Of a DNA stretch of 64,000 nucleotides, positions 55,677-64,000 are shown piece by piece (within the stretch, counting starts at the first letter, position 1; the number at the start of each line of letters is the position of its first letter). The notes below the pieces were generated by a model, which saw nothing but the letters and a program-made list of their open reading frames with translations, was not told the origin of the DNA and ran no database searches. The position numbers and the translations under genes are program-made. The DNA is from Nocardioides sp. Soil805 (GTDB taxonomy: Bacteria; Actinomycetota; Actinomycetes; Propionibacteriales; Nocardioidaceae): contig NZ_LMSU01000001.1 of assembly GCF_001429625.1 (NCBI RefSeq), forward strand, positions 1,672,003 to 1,736,002, written 5' to 3'.

Positions 55677-57121
55677 GACCCTGCCACCTCCTGCGGCTCC
55701 GGCTGCTTCCAGGACGGCTTGCGGAAGTGGTAGAAGAGGAAGGGCACGAGCAGGCCGAGACCGAGGGCCCCGCCGCCGACGACGAGGAAGTAGACGGCCG
55801 AGTTGCCCGACGCGAACTGCGAGGGCGGGATGAAGCCCACCAGGAGCGCCGCGAGCGAGGCCGCGAAGCCGGTGCCGCACATCCCGACGAGCATGGGGGC
55901 CCGGTAGCCCCGGGGGTGGTCGGGGTGCTTGCGACGGAGCTGGATCGCGGCCACGAACATCAAGAGGTACATGATCAGGTAGACCTGCGTCGTGATCACG
56001 GAGAAGATCCAGTAGGCACTGGAGACGTCCGGGATCAGCGCGTAGGCGAGGCCGATGACGGTGGTGATCAGGCCCTGGACGACCAGGATGTTCTGCTGCA
56101 CGCCGTTCTTGTTGAGGCGCTGGAGGAACGGAGGGAGGTAGCCCTCCTGCCGCGAGATGAGCAGCAACCCCTTGGAGGGTCCGGCCAGCCAGGTGAGCAT
56201 GCCGCCGAGGGACGCGGTGACCAGCATGATCCCGACGATCGGGGTGAGCCACTGCCAGCCGAAGTTGGCGAAGACGGCGTCGAAGGCCTGCATCACGCCG
56301 GCGGTGAGCGAGAGCTCCTCGGCGGGCACGATCCAGCTGATCGCCAGGGCGGGCAGGATGAAGATCGCCAGGACCAGTCCCATCGCCAGGAACATCGACC
56401 TCGGGAACTCCTTGCCGGGGTTGCGCAACGAGGACACGTGCACGGCGTTCATCTCCATGCCGGAGTAGGACAGGAAGTTGTTGACGATGAGCACCAGGCT
56501 GGACAGTCCCGCCCAGGCCGGCAGCAGGTTGTCCGACGTCATCGGCGCCGCGGACTCGTTGCCCTGGCCGAGGAAGACCACCCCGAGCAGCACCAGGACG
56601 ACACCGGGGATCAACGTCCCGATGATCAGTCCGCCACTGGCGAGGCCGGCCACTCCCTTGGTGCCGCGCGAGGACACCCACACCCCGGACCAGTACACGA
56701 CGATGATCACGGCCGCGGTCCACACGCCACTGCTGGCGAGCTCCGGGTTGAACACGTAGGCCAGCGTGCTCGCGACGAACCCCAGCAGGCTCGGGTAGTA
56801 GAAGATCGTCATCGCGAACTGGCACCACACCGCCAGGAAGCCCATCGGCTTGGAGATGCCCTCGGAGACCCAGTTGTAGATGCCCCCCTCCCAGCCCGAG
56901 GCGAGCTCCGCGGACACCAGCGAGGTGGGCAGCAGGAACACCACCGCCGGCAGGAGGTACAGGAAGACGCAGGCCAGGCCGTAGACGGCCATCGTCGGTG
57001 CCGCCCGGAGGCTGGCGACCGAGCTGGTGGTCATCATCGCCAGGGCGACCCAGGAGATCCACGCCGTGGGCGGGACCTTGGCGCGCGCCACCGCGCCGTC
57101 GATCGCGTCCGCCGCGCTCAT
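55673..57121 (-). CDS. APC-superfamily amino-acid permease (GABA/glutamate type)
   Basis: The protein has about 482 residues and twelve helices. WEGGIYNWVSEGIS and FNYSG-like LSYSGMEMNAVHVSSLRNPGKEFPRSM are hallmarks of the GadC/GABA permease branch of APC transporters. I start at ATG 57121, where family similarity begins. A GTG at 57208 adds 29 residues of low family likeness. It probably takes up an amino acid or an amine-containing compound. A 201-bp gap to M24 upstream contains short GC-rich palindromes but no gene. Confidence 0.85.
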   Translation of the reverse strand: MSAADAIDGAVARAKVPPTAWISWVALAMMTTSSVASLRAAPTMAVYGLACVFLYLLPAVVFLLPTSLVSAELASGWEGGIYNWVSEGISKPMGFLAVWCQFAMTIFYYPSLLGFVASTLAYVFNPELASSGVWTAAVIIVVYWSGVWVSSRGTKGVAGLASGGLIIGTLIPGVVLVLLGVVFLGQGNESAAPMTSDNLLPAWAGLSSLVLIVNNFLSYSGMEMNAVHVSSLRNPGKEFPRSMFLAMGLVLAIFILPALAISWIVPAEELSLTAGVMQAFDAVFANFGWQWLTPIVGIMLVTASLGGMLTWLAGPSKGLLLISRQEGYLPPFLQRLNKNGVQQNILVVQGLITTVIGLAYALIPDVSSAYWIFSVITTQVYLIMYLLMFVAAIQLRRKHPDHPRGYRAPMLVGMCGTGFAASLAALLVGFIPPSQFASGNSAVYFLVVGGGALGLGLLVPFLFYHFRKPSWKQPEPQEVAGS

Positions 57122-57322
57122 CCGCGCCGCGCCCGGCTCGTGTGCGGTGTTGCAGACCTGTCCATGCTCATCACCCCTGGGCACCACGACGAGAACTGGT
57201 GCACTCACGCTAGGGAGAGGACGTCGGCTGCAGGATCACCCCGTACGGGTGAGAGCCGGGCTCGAGCCCCCGGTCTCGCTGCGCGCCCGCGGGGTCCCGC
57301 TGCGCGGGTGCCGCGCCCACAT

Positions 57323-58453
57323 CTAGACGACGACGTGCAGGCGGTGGTCGGTGTTGTTCAGCCGCCGTCCGCCCTCGTCGGTCACGGTCACGATGTCCTC
57401 GATGCGCACACCGAACCGCCCGGTCAGGTAGATCCCCGGCTCGATGGAGAAGCACATCCCGGTGCGCAGGGGCTGCTCCTCGCCCTCGACCATGTACGGC
57501 GGCTCGTGGGTCGTGACCCCGATGCCGTGGCCGGTGCGGTGGATGAACTGTTCGCCGTAGCCCGCCTCGGTGATCACGCCCCGCGCGACCCGGTCGATCT
57601 CCTGGCAGGGCACGCCCGGACGCACCGCCGCGAAGGCCGCCTGCTGGGCTGCCCGCACGACGTCGTGGACCTCCTGGACCTCCGGTGACGGCTCACCGAC
57701 CGTGACGGTCCTGGTGGTGTCGGAGCCGTAGCCGTACATCAGCCCGCCGAAGTCCAGCACGACCGCGTCGCCGTGCTGGATCCGGCGGTCGCCGGCCTCG
57801 TGGTGCGGATTCGCGCCGTTGGGGCCGGAACCGACCACGGTGAAGTCGACCTGCTCGTGACCGTGCTCGCGCAGCAGGCGGGCCAGGTCGGCCGCCACCT
57901 CCGTCTCGAGGCGACCCTCGAAGGGCACCTCCACGATCTCGCGGTACGTCGCGTCGGCGGCCGCGCCCGCCGCGTCGAGGCGTTCGAGCTCGTCGGCACC
58001 CTTGACCGCCCGGAGCATGGGCAGGCACCGGCCGAGGCCGTCGAAGGATGCCGCCGGCAGCACGTGCTGGAGCCCCAGCAGGTGTGCGGCCCATGCGGCG
58101 TCGGAGATCCCGTAGCGACCGCCGTCCTCGAGGAACCCGGACGCGGTCCGGTAGGGATCGGAGCCGTCGGTCCAGTCACGCAGCGCGACGGCCGGGGCGC
58201 CGGGCGCCGCCTCGGCGTCCGGACGCTCGAGGATCGGGACCACCATGGTCGGGCGCGCGCCGGGGACGAGGGACAGCAGCGTCAGCCGCTCGGTGATCGC
58301 CGTGGGCTGGTAGCCGGTCAACCACACCAGGTCGGGCCCCGGCGCCACGACGACGCCGTCGAGGCCGGCCTCGACGGCCTGCTCGACCACGCGCGCCATG
58401 CGCGCCGCATAGTCCTCGGTGGTGAACCCACGCGGTGGGGCCGGCGTCGTCAC
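57323..58453 (-). CDS. M24-family Xaa-Pro aminopeptidase/creatinase-like
   Basis: The 376-residue two-domain pita-bread enzyme has metal ligands in VVLDFGGLMYGYGSDTTRT (two Asp), HRTGHGIG (His), FSIEPGIY (Glu) and RIEDIV (Glu). The N-terminal creatinase-type domain spans about 1-150. It hydrolyses Xaa-Pro peptides or a related amide. Its start overlaps the DUF1269 stop (ATGA). It groups with the APC and M20 genes, supporting a peptide-catabolic operon. Confidence 0.9.
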   Translation of the reverse strand: MTTPAPPRGFTTEDYAARMARVVEQAVEAGLDGVVVAPGPDLVWLTGYQPTAITERLTLLSLVPGARPTMVVPILERPDAEAAPGAPAVALRDWTDGSDPYRTASGFLEDGGRYGISDAAWAAHLLGLQHVLPAASFDGLGRCLPMLRAVKGADELERLDAAGAAADATYREIVEVPFEGRLETEVAADLARLLREHGHEQVDFTVVGSGPNGANPHHEAGDRRIQHGDAVVLDFGGLMYGYGSDTTRTVTVGEPSPEVQEVHDVVRAAQQAAFAAVRPGVPCQEIDRVARGVITEAGYGEQFIHRTGHGIGVTTHEPPYMVEGEEQPLRTGMCFSIEPGIYLTGRFGVRIEDIVTVTDEGGRRLNNTDHRLHVVV

Positions 58454-58983
58454 TGGCCGACGGCGTCCTTCGCGTCGCGCTCGATGGCCTCGTTGTCGGC
58501 CTCGAGGTGCTTCTTCTCCAGCTTGTCCGAGTGGCGCATCGACTCCTCGATCCGCGCCTCCATGTCCATCACACCGACGACGACCAGACCCGCCTCACCC
58601 TTGTCCAGGGACTCACCGAGCTCCTTGAGGTCGTCGCGGCTCATGCCGGCGGACGCGTGTCCGGCCACGGCCCCCAGGATCGCCCCACCGCCGGCAGTCG
58701 CCGCCAGGAGGCCACCGCCGATGGCGGCGAACGGGAAGAGCGCGACCACGAGGCCCGTGGCCAGGCCCGCCCCGCCGCCGAGCACGCCACCGACCCGGGT
58801 CGGCGTCTCGTGCTTCTTGGTGATCTTGACCTTGCCGTCGTCCCGGCGGTGGATCACCGCGGCGTCGTACGCGTCCATCAGCCCTGCCTCACTGTGGAGC
58901 TCCTTGACCGCGTCGTAGTCGGTCTCGGCGGACGCGAGGTCCGGGTAGACCCCCGCGATCACGATGAGCGTGTCCATGGCCAT
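58450..58983 (-). CDS. DUF1269 membrane protein
   Basis: The 177-residue protein starts MAMDTLIVIAGVYPDLASAETDYDAV after an excellent GGGAGG 7 nt upstream. A Gly-rich double hydrophobic hairpin (GGVLGGGAGLATGLVVALF, IGGGLLAATAGGGAILGAVAG) and a charged tail (MEARIEESMRHSDKLEKKHLE) follow. This is the DUF1269 pattern. The function is unknown, possibly stress- or envelope-related. It is first in the operon with M24. Confidence 0.85.
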   Translation of the reverse strand: MAMDTLIVIAGVYPDLASAETDYDAVKELHSEAGLMDAYDAAVIHRRDDGKVKITKKHETPTRVGGVLGGGAGLATGLVVALFPFAAIGGGLLAATAGGGAILGAVAGHASAGMSRDDLKELGESLDKGEAGLVVVGVMDMEARIEESMRHSDKLEKKHLEADNEAIERDAKDAVGQ

Positions 58984-59161
58984 CAGGAACCTCCCGGTCG
59001 ACGGGGACGCCACACCACCGCCCGGGGATCGGGCAGCGGCGGGTCCCGGGGTCCAACGTCGCACCGCCGGGCGGCGCGTTGCCTCATCCACGACGGGTGA
59101 TCTCGCCCGGGCGGCGCCGGCCGGATGCGGCGGGGGGCCGGGTGTGGCACGGTGGAGGGTC

Positions 59162-59196
59162 ATCTGCACATGTGTGCAATGCACTTACTTGCAGAT
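59162..59196. promoter_or_regulatory. Nested palindrome upstream of the small-peptide gene
   Basis: ATCTGCA (59162-59168) and TGCAGAT (59190-59196) form an outer dyad, and GTGCAATGCAC (59174-59184) is an inner palindrome. GTGACG (59206-59211) and GACAAT (59229-59234) with 17-bp spacing form a possible promoter just downstream, so the dyad lies at an activator position. The block is notably AT-rich. Confidence 0.5.
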
Positions 59197-59281
59197 CAGA
59201 CCATGGTGACGCTCGGGCACCCATCGACGACAATGGGTACTCGTGGTCCCCCCGGACCCAGAGACAAGAGGGTGAATGAGC

Positions 59282-59407
59282 ATGACTGCACGACGCATCG
59301 CTGCCGCACTTCTGACCGCCGCTCTGGCCATCGGCGCCGTCGGCGCCACCAGCGCCTCGGCCAACGCCGACACCACTTGGCCGTCCGTGTCGCGCACTCT
59401 TCGCTGA
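59282..59407 (+). CDS. Secreted mini-peptide precursor
   Basis: A 41-residue ORF: MTARRIAAALLTAALAIGAV, then GATSASANADTTWPSVSRTL, R. It has a basic n-region, an 11-residue hydrophobic core and AxA cleavage options (ASA-N or ANA-D), leaving 12-14 mature residues ending TTWPSVSRTLR. AGAGGG is 9 nt before this ATG; an ATG at 59276 adds two residues. A strong hairpin follows its stop. No homologue is known to me. The regulator gene on the opposite strand faces it. Supported by ribosome site, signal layout, promoter and terminator. Confidence 0.65.
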   Translation: MTARRIAAALLTAALAIGAVGATSASANADTTWPSVSRTLR

Positions 59408-59430
59408 CGCCAGACCTATCCCTCCCCCCC

Positions 59431-59464
59431 GAAGCGGGCCGCGACTCTAGTCGCGGTCCGCTTC
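59431..59464. terminator. 16-bp bidirectional terminator between peptide and regulator genes
   Basis: GAAGCGGGCCGCGACT (59431-59446) pairs with AGTCGCGGTCCGCTTC (59449-59464) with one G-T wobble and a 2-nt gap. The right arm is the last bases of the regulator CDS, so both converging transcripts can end here. Confidence 0.8.
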
Positions 59465-60478
59465 GACGTGTGGGGGCTCCGTGCCGTGGGGCTCCGCGTC
59501 GTTGCCCGTGATGCCCAGCCGGCCCATCTCGTAGCCCAGCTGGAACCGGGTGTCGACCTGGAACTCGTGCTTGAGGTCCGAGACGTACGCCGCGTACGTG
59601 CGTGGGCTCACCCCCAGGCGCTTGGCGCCGACGGGATCGGCGTGTCCGCCCACGAGCATCCGGATCGTCATCGCCCGCTGCTCGGCCGCGATGTCGCGCA
59701 TCAGCGGGGTGTCGCGGTTGGTGAAGGGCCGCCCGCGCTCCCAGGACCGTTCGAAGATGTCCGCGAGGTAGTGGACGAGCGACGGTTCCCGCACCGCCAG
59801 CGCCGTGCGCTCCTCGGCGCCCGGCACGATGGCCAGGCGCCGGTCGACGACGATCAGCCGGTCGAAGAACTCGTCGAGGGTCCGCACCTGGGCGCCCTCG
59901 GCGGTCACCGCCGCGACGTACTTGTGCGTGGCCGAGCTGCGCCGCGCGGCGTGCTGGTAGAGCGTGCGCATCGTGACGCCGCGGCGCAGGGCGCCGACCT
60001 CGCGCTCGATCGCCTGGGGCAGCTGGTCCATGGCCCGGCCCGTCTGGGGCTGCGCCGTGAGCAGCTCGCGGGTGGCGTCGGCGACCGCGGAGGTGATGTA
60101 CGGCGCGATGGCCTCGCCGCGCAGCTCGATGAACGGGCCCTTCACCGACCCGGGTGACTGCCGCCATGTCTGCGAGAGGTTGCTGAACGCCTGCGCCCAC
60201 TGCGCCGACTCGGAGATGAGCTGGGCGCCCTGCTGGCCCAGCGGGGCGACCACGCGCGACTGCACGGTCGCGGGGTCGACGGCGACCCACGTGGCGTCGA
60301 GCTCGTCGACGGTGACCAGTCCGAGCTCCTGGAGGAGGTCGAAGGCCGCGCGGTCCGGGCCGCCCTCGGCGACGCGGGGGTCCGACTTGGGGATGCCGCC
60401 CTGGGTGGCGATCTCCTCGTAGAGCGCGGTGGCCTCCGACTCGAAGAGCGAGCGCTCTCCCGGGCCGAAACTCGTCAT
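59447..60478 (-). CDS. Orphan LuxR-type transcriptional regulator with TrmB-like N-terminus
   Basis: The 343-residue protein has an N-terminal winged-helix-like region (ERSLFESEATALYEEIATQGG, LLQELGLVTVDELDATW), a long central domain (about 95-265) without catalytic motifs, and a C-terminal HTH, GAKRLGVSPRTYAAYVSDL, near 283-301. This is the TrmB/LuxR fusion plan common in actinobacteria. AAGGAGG lies 7 nt before the ATG at 60478. The central domain may bind a small ligand; the facing secreted peptide is a candidate by context only. Confidence 0.82.
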   Translation of the reverse strand: MTSFGPGERSLFESEATALYEEIATQGGIPKSDPRVAEGGPDRAAFDLLQELGLVTVDELDATWVAVDPATVQSRVVAPLGQQGAQLISESAQWAQAFSNLSQTWRQSPGSVKGPFIELRGEAIAPYITSAVADATRELLTAQPQTGRAMDQLPQAIEREVGALRRGVTMRTLYQHAARRSSATHKYVAAVTAEGAQVRTLDEFFDRLIVVDRRLAIVPGAEERTALAVREPSLVHYLADIFERSWERGRPFTNRDTPLMRDIAAEQRAMTIRMLVGGHADPVGAKRLGVSPRTYAAYVSDLKHEFQVDTRFQLGYEMGRLGITGNDAEPHGTEPPHVEADRD

Positions 60479-60581
60479 CCCACCGCCTCCTTGCGATCCC
60501 GGGCGATCCTTCCACACCCCACAGACGCAGCAGGCCCGTGCGGAGAAACTCCGCACGGGCCCGCCGTAGTGCTGTCGGCCC

Positions 60582-62420
60582 TCAGGCGCCGAGGCGCTCC
60601 TTGAGGCCGTCGAGCTCGGTCCACAGGACGGCCGGCAGGTCGTCGCCGAACTTCTCGAACCACTCCTGGATCTGCGGGATCTCGGCCTTCCACTCCTCGA
60701 CGTCGACCGCCAGGGCGGCCTCGACGGCCTCCGGGGTCATGTCGAGGCCGTCGAGGTCGAGCGAGCCCGGCGCCGGCACGTGGCCGATCGGGGTCTCCAC
60801 CGCGGCCGCCTGACCCTCGAGGCGCTCGATGACCCACTTGAGCACCCGCGAGTTCTCGCCGAAGCCGGGCCACAGGAAGCCGCCGTCCTCGTCGCGACGG
60901 AACCAGTTGACGTAGAAGATGCGGGGCATCTTGGACGCGTCGTTGTCCTTGCCCATGTTGATCCAGTGGCTGAAGTAGTCGCCGGCGTTGTAGCCGATGA
61001 ACGGCAGCATCGCCATCGGGTCGCGACGCACGACGCCGACCGCACCCACGGCCGCGGCGGTGGTCTCCGACGACAGGGTGGCCCCCATGAACGTGCCGTG
61101 GGTCCAGTCGCGGGCCTCGGTCACCAGCGGGATGGTGGTCTTACGGCGACCACCGAAGAGGATCGCGTCGATCGGCACGCCGCGCGGGTCGTCGTACTCC
61201 GGCGCGAGCATGTCGCACTGCTTGATCGGCGTGCAGTAGCGGCTGTTGGCGTGGCTGGAGAGCTCGTCGGACTCGGGGGTCCAGGGCTCGCCCTTCCAGG
61301 AGGTGGCCCGGGCCGGGGTGTTCTCCAGGCCCTCCCACCAGACGTCGCCGTCCTCGGTGAGCGCGACGTTGGTGAACACCGAGTTGCCCTTGTTGATGGT
61401 GGCCATCGCGTTGGGGTTGGTGTGCTCGTTGGTGCCGGGCGCGACGCCGAAGAAGCCGAACTCCGGGTTGACCGCCCACAGGCGGCCGTCCTCGCCGATG
61501 CGCATCCAGGCGATGTCGTCGCCGATCGCCTCGACCTTCCAGCCGGGGATCGTGGGCTTGAGCATGGCCAGGTTGGTCTTGCCGCACGCCGACGGGAACG
61601 CGGCAGCGACGTACCTGGTGACGCCCTGGGGCGAGGTGAGCTTGAGGATGAGCATGTGCTCGGCCATCCAGCCCTCGTCACGCGCGATGACGCTGGCGAT
61701 GCGCAGGGCGTAGCACTTCTTGCCCAGCAGCGCGTTGCCGCCGTACCCGGAGCCGAAGCTCCAGATCATCCGCTCCTCGGGGAACTGGACGATGTACTTG
61801 GTGTCGTTGCAGGGCCACGCGACGTCGGCCTGGCCCTCGGCCAGCGGCATGCCGACCGAGTGCAGCGCGGGCACCCACTTGACGTCCGCGCCGATCTCCT
61901 CGATCTTGCGCAGCACCTCGGTGCCCATGCGGGCCATGACGCGCATGGAGACGGTGACGTACGCCGAGTCGGTGATCTCGACGCCGAACATCGGCGCCTC
62001 GGCCTCGAGGTGTCCCATGACGAACGGGATGACGTACATGGTGCGGCCCTTCATGCAGCCGGCGTACAGCCCGCGCATGAGGTCCTTCATCTCGCGGGGG
62101 TCCATCCAGTTGTTGGTGGGCCCGCAGTCCTTCTCGTCCACCGAGCAGATGTAGGTGCGGTCCTCGACGCGCGCCACGTCGGTGGGGTCGGAGGCCGCGT
62201 GGAACGAGTTCGGCTTGATCTCGGAGTTGAGGCGGGTGAACGTGCCGGTGGCCTCGAGGGCCGCGGTCAGCTCGGTCCACTCCTCGTCGGAGCCGGTGCA
62301 CCAGTGGATGGCGTCGGGCTGGGTCAGCTCGGCGATCTCGGAGACCCAGTCGAGGATGCCCTGGTGGGTGGTGGGCACCCCGCTGGTGGCGGAGGTGGGG
62401 GCGTCGGTGGTGGCGGTCAT
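60582..62420 (-). CDS. pckG: Phosphoenolpyruvate carboxykinase (GTP)
   Basis: The 612-residue enzyme converts oxaloacetate and GTP to PEP, CO2 and GDP in gluconeogenesis. It has the P-loop [13 protein letters not shown] near residue 275, [15 protein letters not shown], the Mn/GTP-binding [26 protein letters not shown] and a C-terminal [13 protein letters not shown]. This is the GTP type, typical of actinobacteria. AGAGGG lies 9 nt before the ATG at 62420. The 230-bp gap upstream holds a 12-bp palindrome and no gene. Confidence 0.97.
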   Translation of the reverse strand: MTATTDAPTSATSGVPTTHQGILDWVSEIAELTQPDAIHWCTGSDEEWTELTAALEATGTFTRLNSEIKPNSFHAASDPTDVARVEDRTYICSVDEKDCGPTNNWMDPREMKDLMRGLYAGCMKGRTMYVIPFVMGHLEAEAPMFGVEITDSAYVTVSMRVMARMGTEVLRKIEEIGADVKWVPALHSVGMPLAEGQADVAWPCNDTKYIVQFPEERMIWSFGSGYGGNALLGKKCYALRIASVIARDEGWMAEHMLILKLTSPQGVTRYVAAAFPSACGKTNLAMLKPTIPGWKVEAIGDDIAWMRIGEDGRLWAVNPEFGFFGVAPGTNEHTNPNAMATINKGNSVFTNVALTEDGDVWWEGLENTPARATSWKGEPWTPESDELSSHANSRYCTPIKQCDMLAPEYDDPRGVPIDAILFGGRRKTTIPLVTEARDWTHGTFMGATLSSETTAAAVGAVGVVRRDPMAMLPFIGYNAGDYFSHWINMGKDNDASKMPRIFYVNWFRRDEDGGFLWPGFGENSRVLKWVIERLEGQAAAVETPIGHVPAPGSLDLDGLDMTPEAVEAALAVDVEEWKAEIPQIQEWFEKFGDDLPAVLWTELDGLKERLGA

Positions 62421-62581
62421 GCGGTGGATCCCTCTCGCGCATTCGCGGCGTACGCCCCCGTGGTGGTGGGCGTCGCCGGCCGTCGAGCGTGTCGACGGAG
62501 GTGTCGGTGGTAAGCCCGGCTCCATTGCCCGGCCCCGTGCGGGTGCGGCGAGGCTAACGTCGGGCTCGGCGCCCCTCATAT

Positions 62582-62593
62582 TGGATCGATCCA
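62582..62593. promoter_or_regulatory. Perfect palindrome upstream of pckG
   Basis: TGGATCGATCCA is a 12-bp palindrome about 165 bp before pckG, in an AT-rich patch (CATATTGG...). It may be an operator for gluconeogenic control. No matching regulator is in the window. Confidence 0.35.
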
Positions 62594-62650
62594 CCAGTGA
62601 GACCCAGGTCACGTCGCCCGGAGGAGCGCTCGACGACGGGCGGCGACGCC

Positions 62651-62878
62651 TCAGACGGGCGCGTCCGGGTCGATGCTGCGGGTCTCGCGACGCCGGTTGC
62701 GGGTGTCGAACCAGTCCTGGACGTAGACCTTCGGGAGGACCTTGGCGACCGCCAGGGTCACGTAGACGATGGTGTTGATCGCGACGAACGCCGCCAGCAC
62801 GGCGACGACCTCGTTGCGCAGCAGGCTGTCGGGCAGCAGCAACCCCATGGGCACGACGGCCGCGATCACTGCGGCCAC
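62651..62878 (-). CDS. Small two-helix membrane protein after the glycosyltransferase
   Basis: The 75-residue protein has two hydrophobic segments ([13 protein letters not shown] and [22 protein letters not shown]) and a basic/acidic tail [15 protein letters not shown]. The GTG start is one base from the glycosyltransferase stop, so they are coupled. It may be a subunit of the polysaccharide synthase; not recognised otherwise. Confidence 0.7.
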   Translation of the reverse strand: MAAVIAAVVPMGLLLPDSLLRNEVVAVLAAFVAINTIVYVTLAVAKVLPKVYVQDWFDTRNRRRETRSIDPDAPV

Positions 62879-62879
62879 G

Positions 62880-63983
62880 TCAGAGCTCCATCCGGGCGCC
62901 CGCGCCGGTCTGCACGACGTGCTTCCAGGTCGCCTGCCGCGCCAGCGAGAGGTCCCAGACGCCCTTGACGTAGACCACGTTGAGGAACATCGCGTAGAAG
63001 AGCTCCGGGAAGAGGGTCAGGCCCAGCAGCCGGGCCTTCCAGCCACCTCGCCATACGGTGACGACGCGCTCGACGGTGAACACCAGGCCGATGCCGATCC
63101 AGAACGGGAACCAGACCCAGGTGGAGGTGGCCAGCACCATCAGCAGGATCAGGGTGAGGTAGGCGCCCAGGGCGATGACGCCGTACCCGATGCCGAGCTG
63201 CTGCATCCAGTAGCGGAACGTCTGCGGGCGCAGGCCGTAGGCGCCGAGGTTCTCCAGGGCTCCCCGCTGCCAGCGCAGCCGCTGCGCCCACAGGGCGCGC
63301 CAGGACGGCATCACCTCGGTGACCACGGTGCACTCGGCCGGGGAGATCATCAGGGCCCCGAGGGACTTCAACGCGATGGTCAGCTCGTTGTCCTCGGTCA
63401 GCGCGACCGTGTCGTAGACGTCGCCCGGCACCCCGGGGAGGGTGGCACCGCGCTCGTCCGCCACCGCGCGCAGGGCCCGGGGACGGAAGACCGAGGCGGT
63501 GCCGGTGAGCACGAACACGCGACCGCGGCGCCGGCGCAGGTCGCGCTGGTAGCGGGTGTACTCGTTGCGCTGGAACTGCCCGATCAGGCCCGCGCCGTCC
63601 TCGCCGTAGAAGAGCCCCCCGACCGCCATCAGCGCGCGGTCGTCGGTGAGCCGGCGGGCGGCGCCGGCGAGGAAGCCCTCGTCGAGGGTGGTGTCGGCGT
63701 CCATCACCATCACGCAGTCGTTGTCGCCCAGGCCGGGCAGGACCTCGCGCAGGGCCTGGTTGAGACCGCCGGCCTTCTTGTGGGTGTTGTCCACGGTCTC
63801 CAGGACGTCGACCCCGGCCTCCCGCGCCAGCCGCACCGTCGCGTCGGTGCAGTTGTCGGCCACGACCACGACGCGCGCCGGCGGCAGCGACTGGGAGAGC
63901 AGCGACGCGAGGGTCTCGGAGATGCACGCCTCCTCGTTGTGCGCCGGGATGAGGACGGTGATGGTCACCGGGCCGGCGTACAC
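62880..63983 (-). CDS. Membrane family 2 glycosyltransferase (processive type), right-edge start uncertain
   Basis: The protein has about 367 residues. A GT2 domain has VLIPAHNEEACISETL, DNCTDATV and the catalytic MDADTT. The second acidic motif is TEDNEL, and QRLRWQRG is the QxxRW motif of processive polysaccharide synthases. C-terminal membrane helices follow. The coding frame continues upstream (AETRGV) to the window edge, and an A at position 64001 would create an ATG, so the true start may lie outside. It may make a cell-surface polymer or attach a sugar; no other genes define it. Confidence 0.82.
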   Translation of the reverse strand: MYAGPVTITVLIPAHNEEACISETLASLLSQSLPPARVVVVADNCTDATVRLAREAGVDVLETVDNTHKKAGGLNQALREVLPGLGDNDCVMVMDADTTLDEGFLAGAARRLTDDRALMAVGGLFYGEDGAGLIGQFQRNEYTRYQRDLRRRRGRVFVLTGTASVFRPRALRAVADERGATLPGVPGDVYDTVALTEDNELTIALKSLGALMISPAECTVVTEVMPSWRALWAQRLRWQRGALENLGAYGLRPQTFRYWMQQLGIGYGVIALGAYLTLILLMVLATSTWVWFPFWIGIGLVFTVERVVTVWRGGWKARLLGLTLFPELFYAMFLNVVYVKGVWDLSLARQATWKHVVQTGAGARMEL

Positions 63984-64000
63984 GCCGCGCGTCTCGGCCA

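Overview
The window is a high-GC actinobacterial chromosome segment, most like Nocardioidaceae (Nocardioides type). Evidence: strong G/C third-position bias, a WhiB-family protein, a mycosin-type secretion locus, many GTG starts, and gene order. Two blocks keep an order I recall from Mycobacterium tuberculosis and Streptomyces. The first is thioredoxin lipoprotein, nth, crp, beta-lactamase-fold protein, NUDIX, ridA, DUF4177, two ArsA-like ATPases, wblA/whiB4, a PASTA penicillin-binding protein and a metallophosphoesterase. The second is asd, lysC, recR, ybaB, dnaX and SRP RNA with serine tRNAs nearby. No CRISPR array, insertion sequence or prophage was seen.

Layout. 1-7.5 kb: DNA repair, crp, an ECF sigma factor coupled to a membrane propeller protein, and a tightly overlapped metabolic/repair operon on the minus strand. 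7.6-15.3 kb: a variable segment that interrupts the conserved order (iron permease-like protein, two flavin monooxygenases, an NCS1 permease, an MFS exporter, an XdhC-like protein, a 3-oxoacid CoA-transferase). 15.4-22.0 kb: ATPase pair, redox regulator WblA, cell-wall synthase, YqeY, phosphoesterase. 22.1-29.8 kb: tRNA-Pro, a membrane protein, aspartate-pathway genes (asd-lysC, with an internal start for a beta subunit), recR-ybaB-dnaX and SRP RNA.

30.0-40.5 kb holds a type VII (ESX) secretion locus: mycP, eccB, eccD, two WXG100 proteins and a second EccD-like protein on the minus strand, with eccC diverging from it. No EccE-like gene is visible. At 46.1-48.8 kb a separate overlapping trio encodes a WxG-motif helical protein, an EspG-fold protein and an alpha/beta hydrolase; it looks like a substrate, chaperone and effector unit for this or another ESX machine.

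48.8-52.5 kb has a MoxR ATPase/VWA pair, two serine tRNAs and small membrane or hypothetical genes. 52.5-59.0 kb (minus strand) is a probable peptide and amino-acid handling operon: DUF1269 protein, Xaa-Pro peptidase, APC permease with a coupled one-helix partner, M20 dipeptidase and a ThrE-like exporter. At 59.2-60.5 kb a tiny gene for a secreted peptide faces an orphan LuxR-type regulator, with a nested palindrome upstream and a shared terminator between them. This is my best candidate for an undescribed signalling unit. The window ends with GTP-dependent PEP carboxykinase, a two-helix protein and a membrane glycosyltransferase that may start just beyond the right edge.
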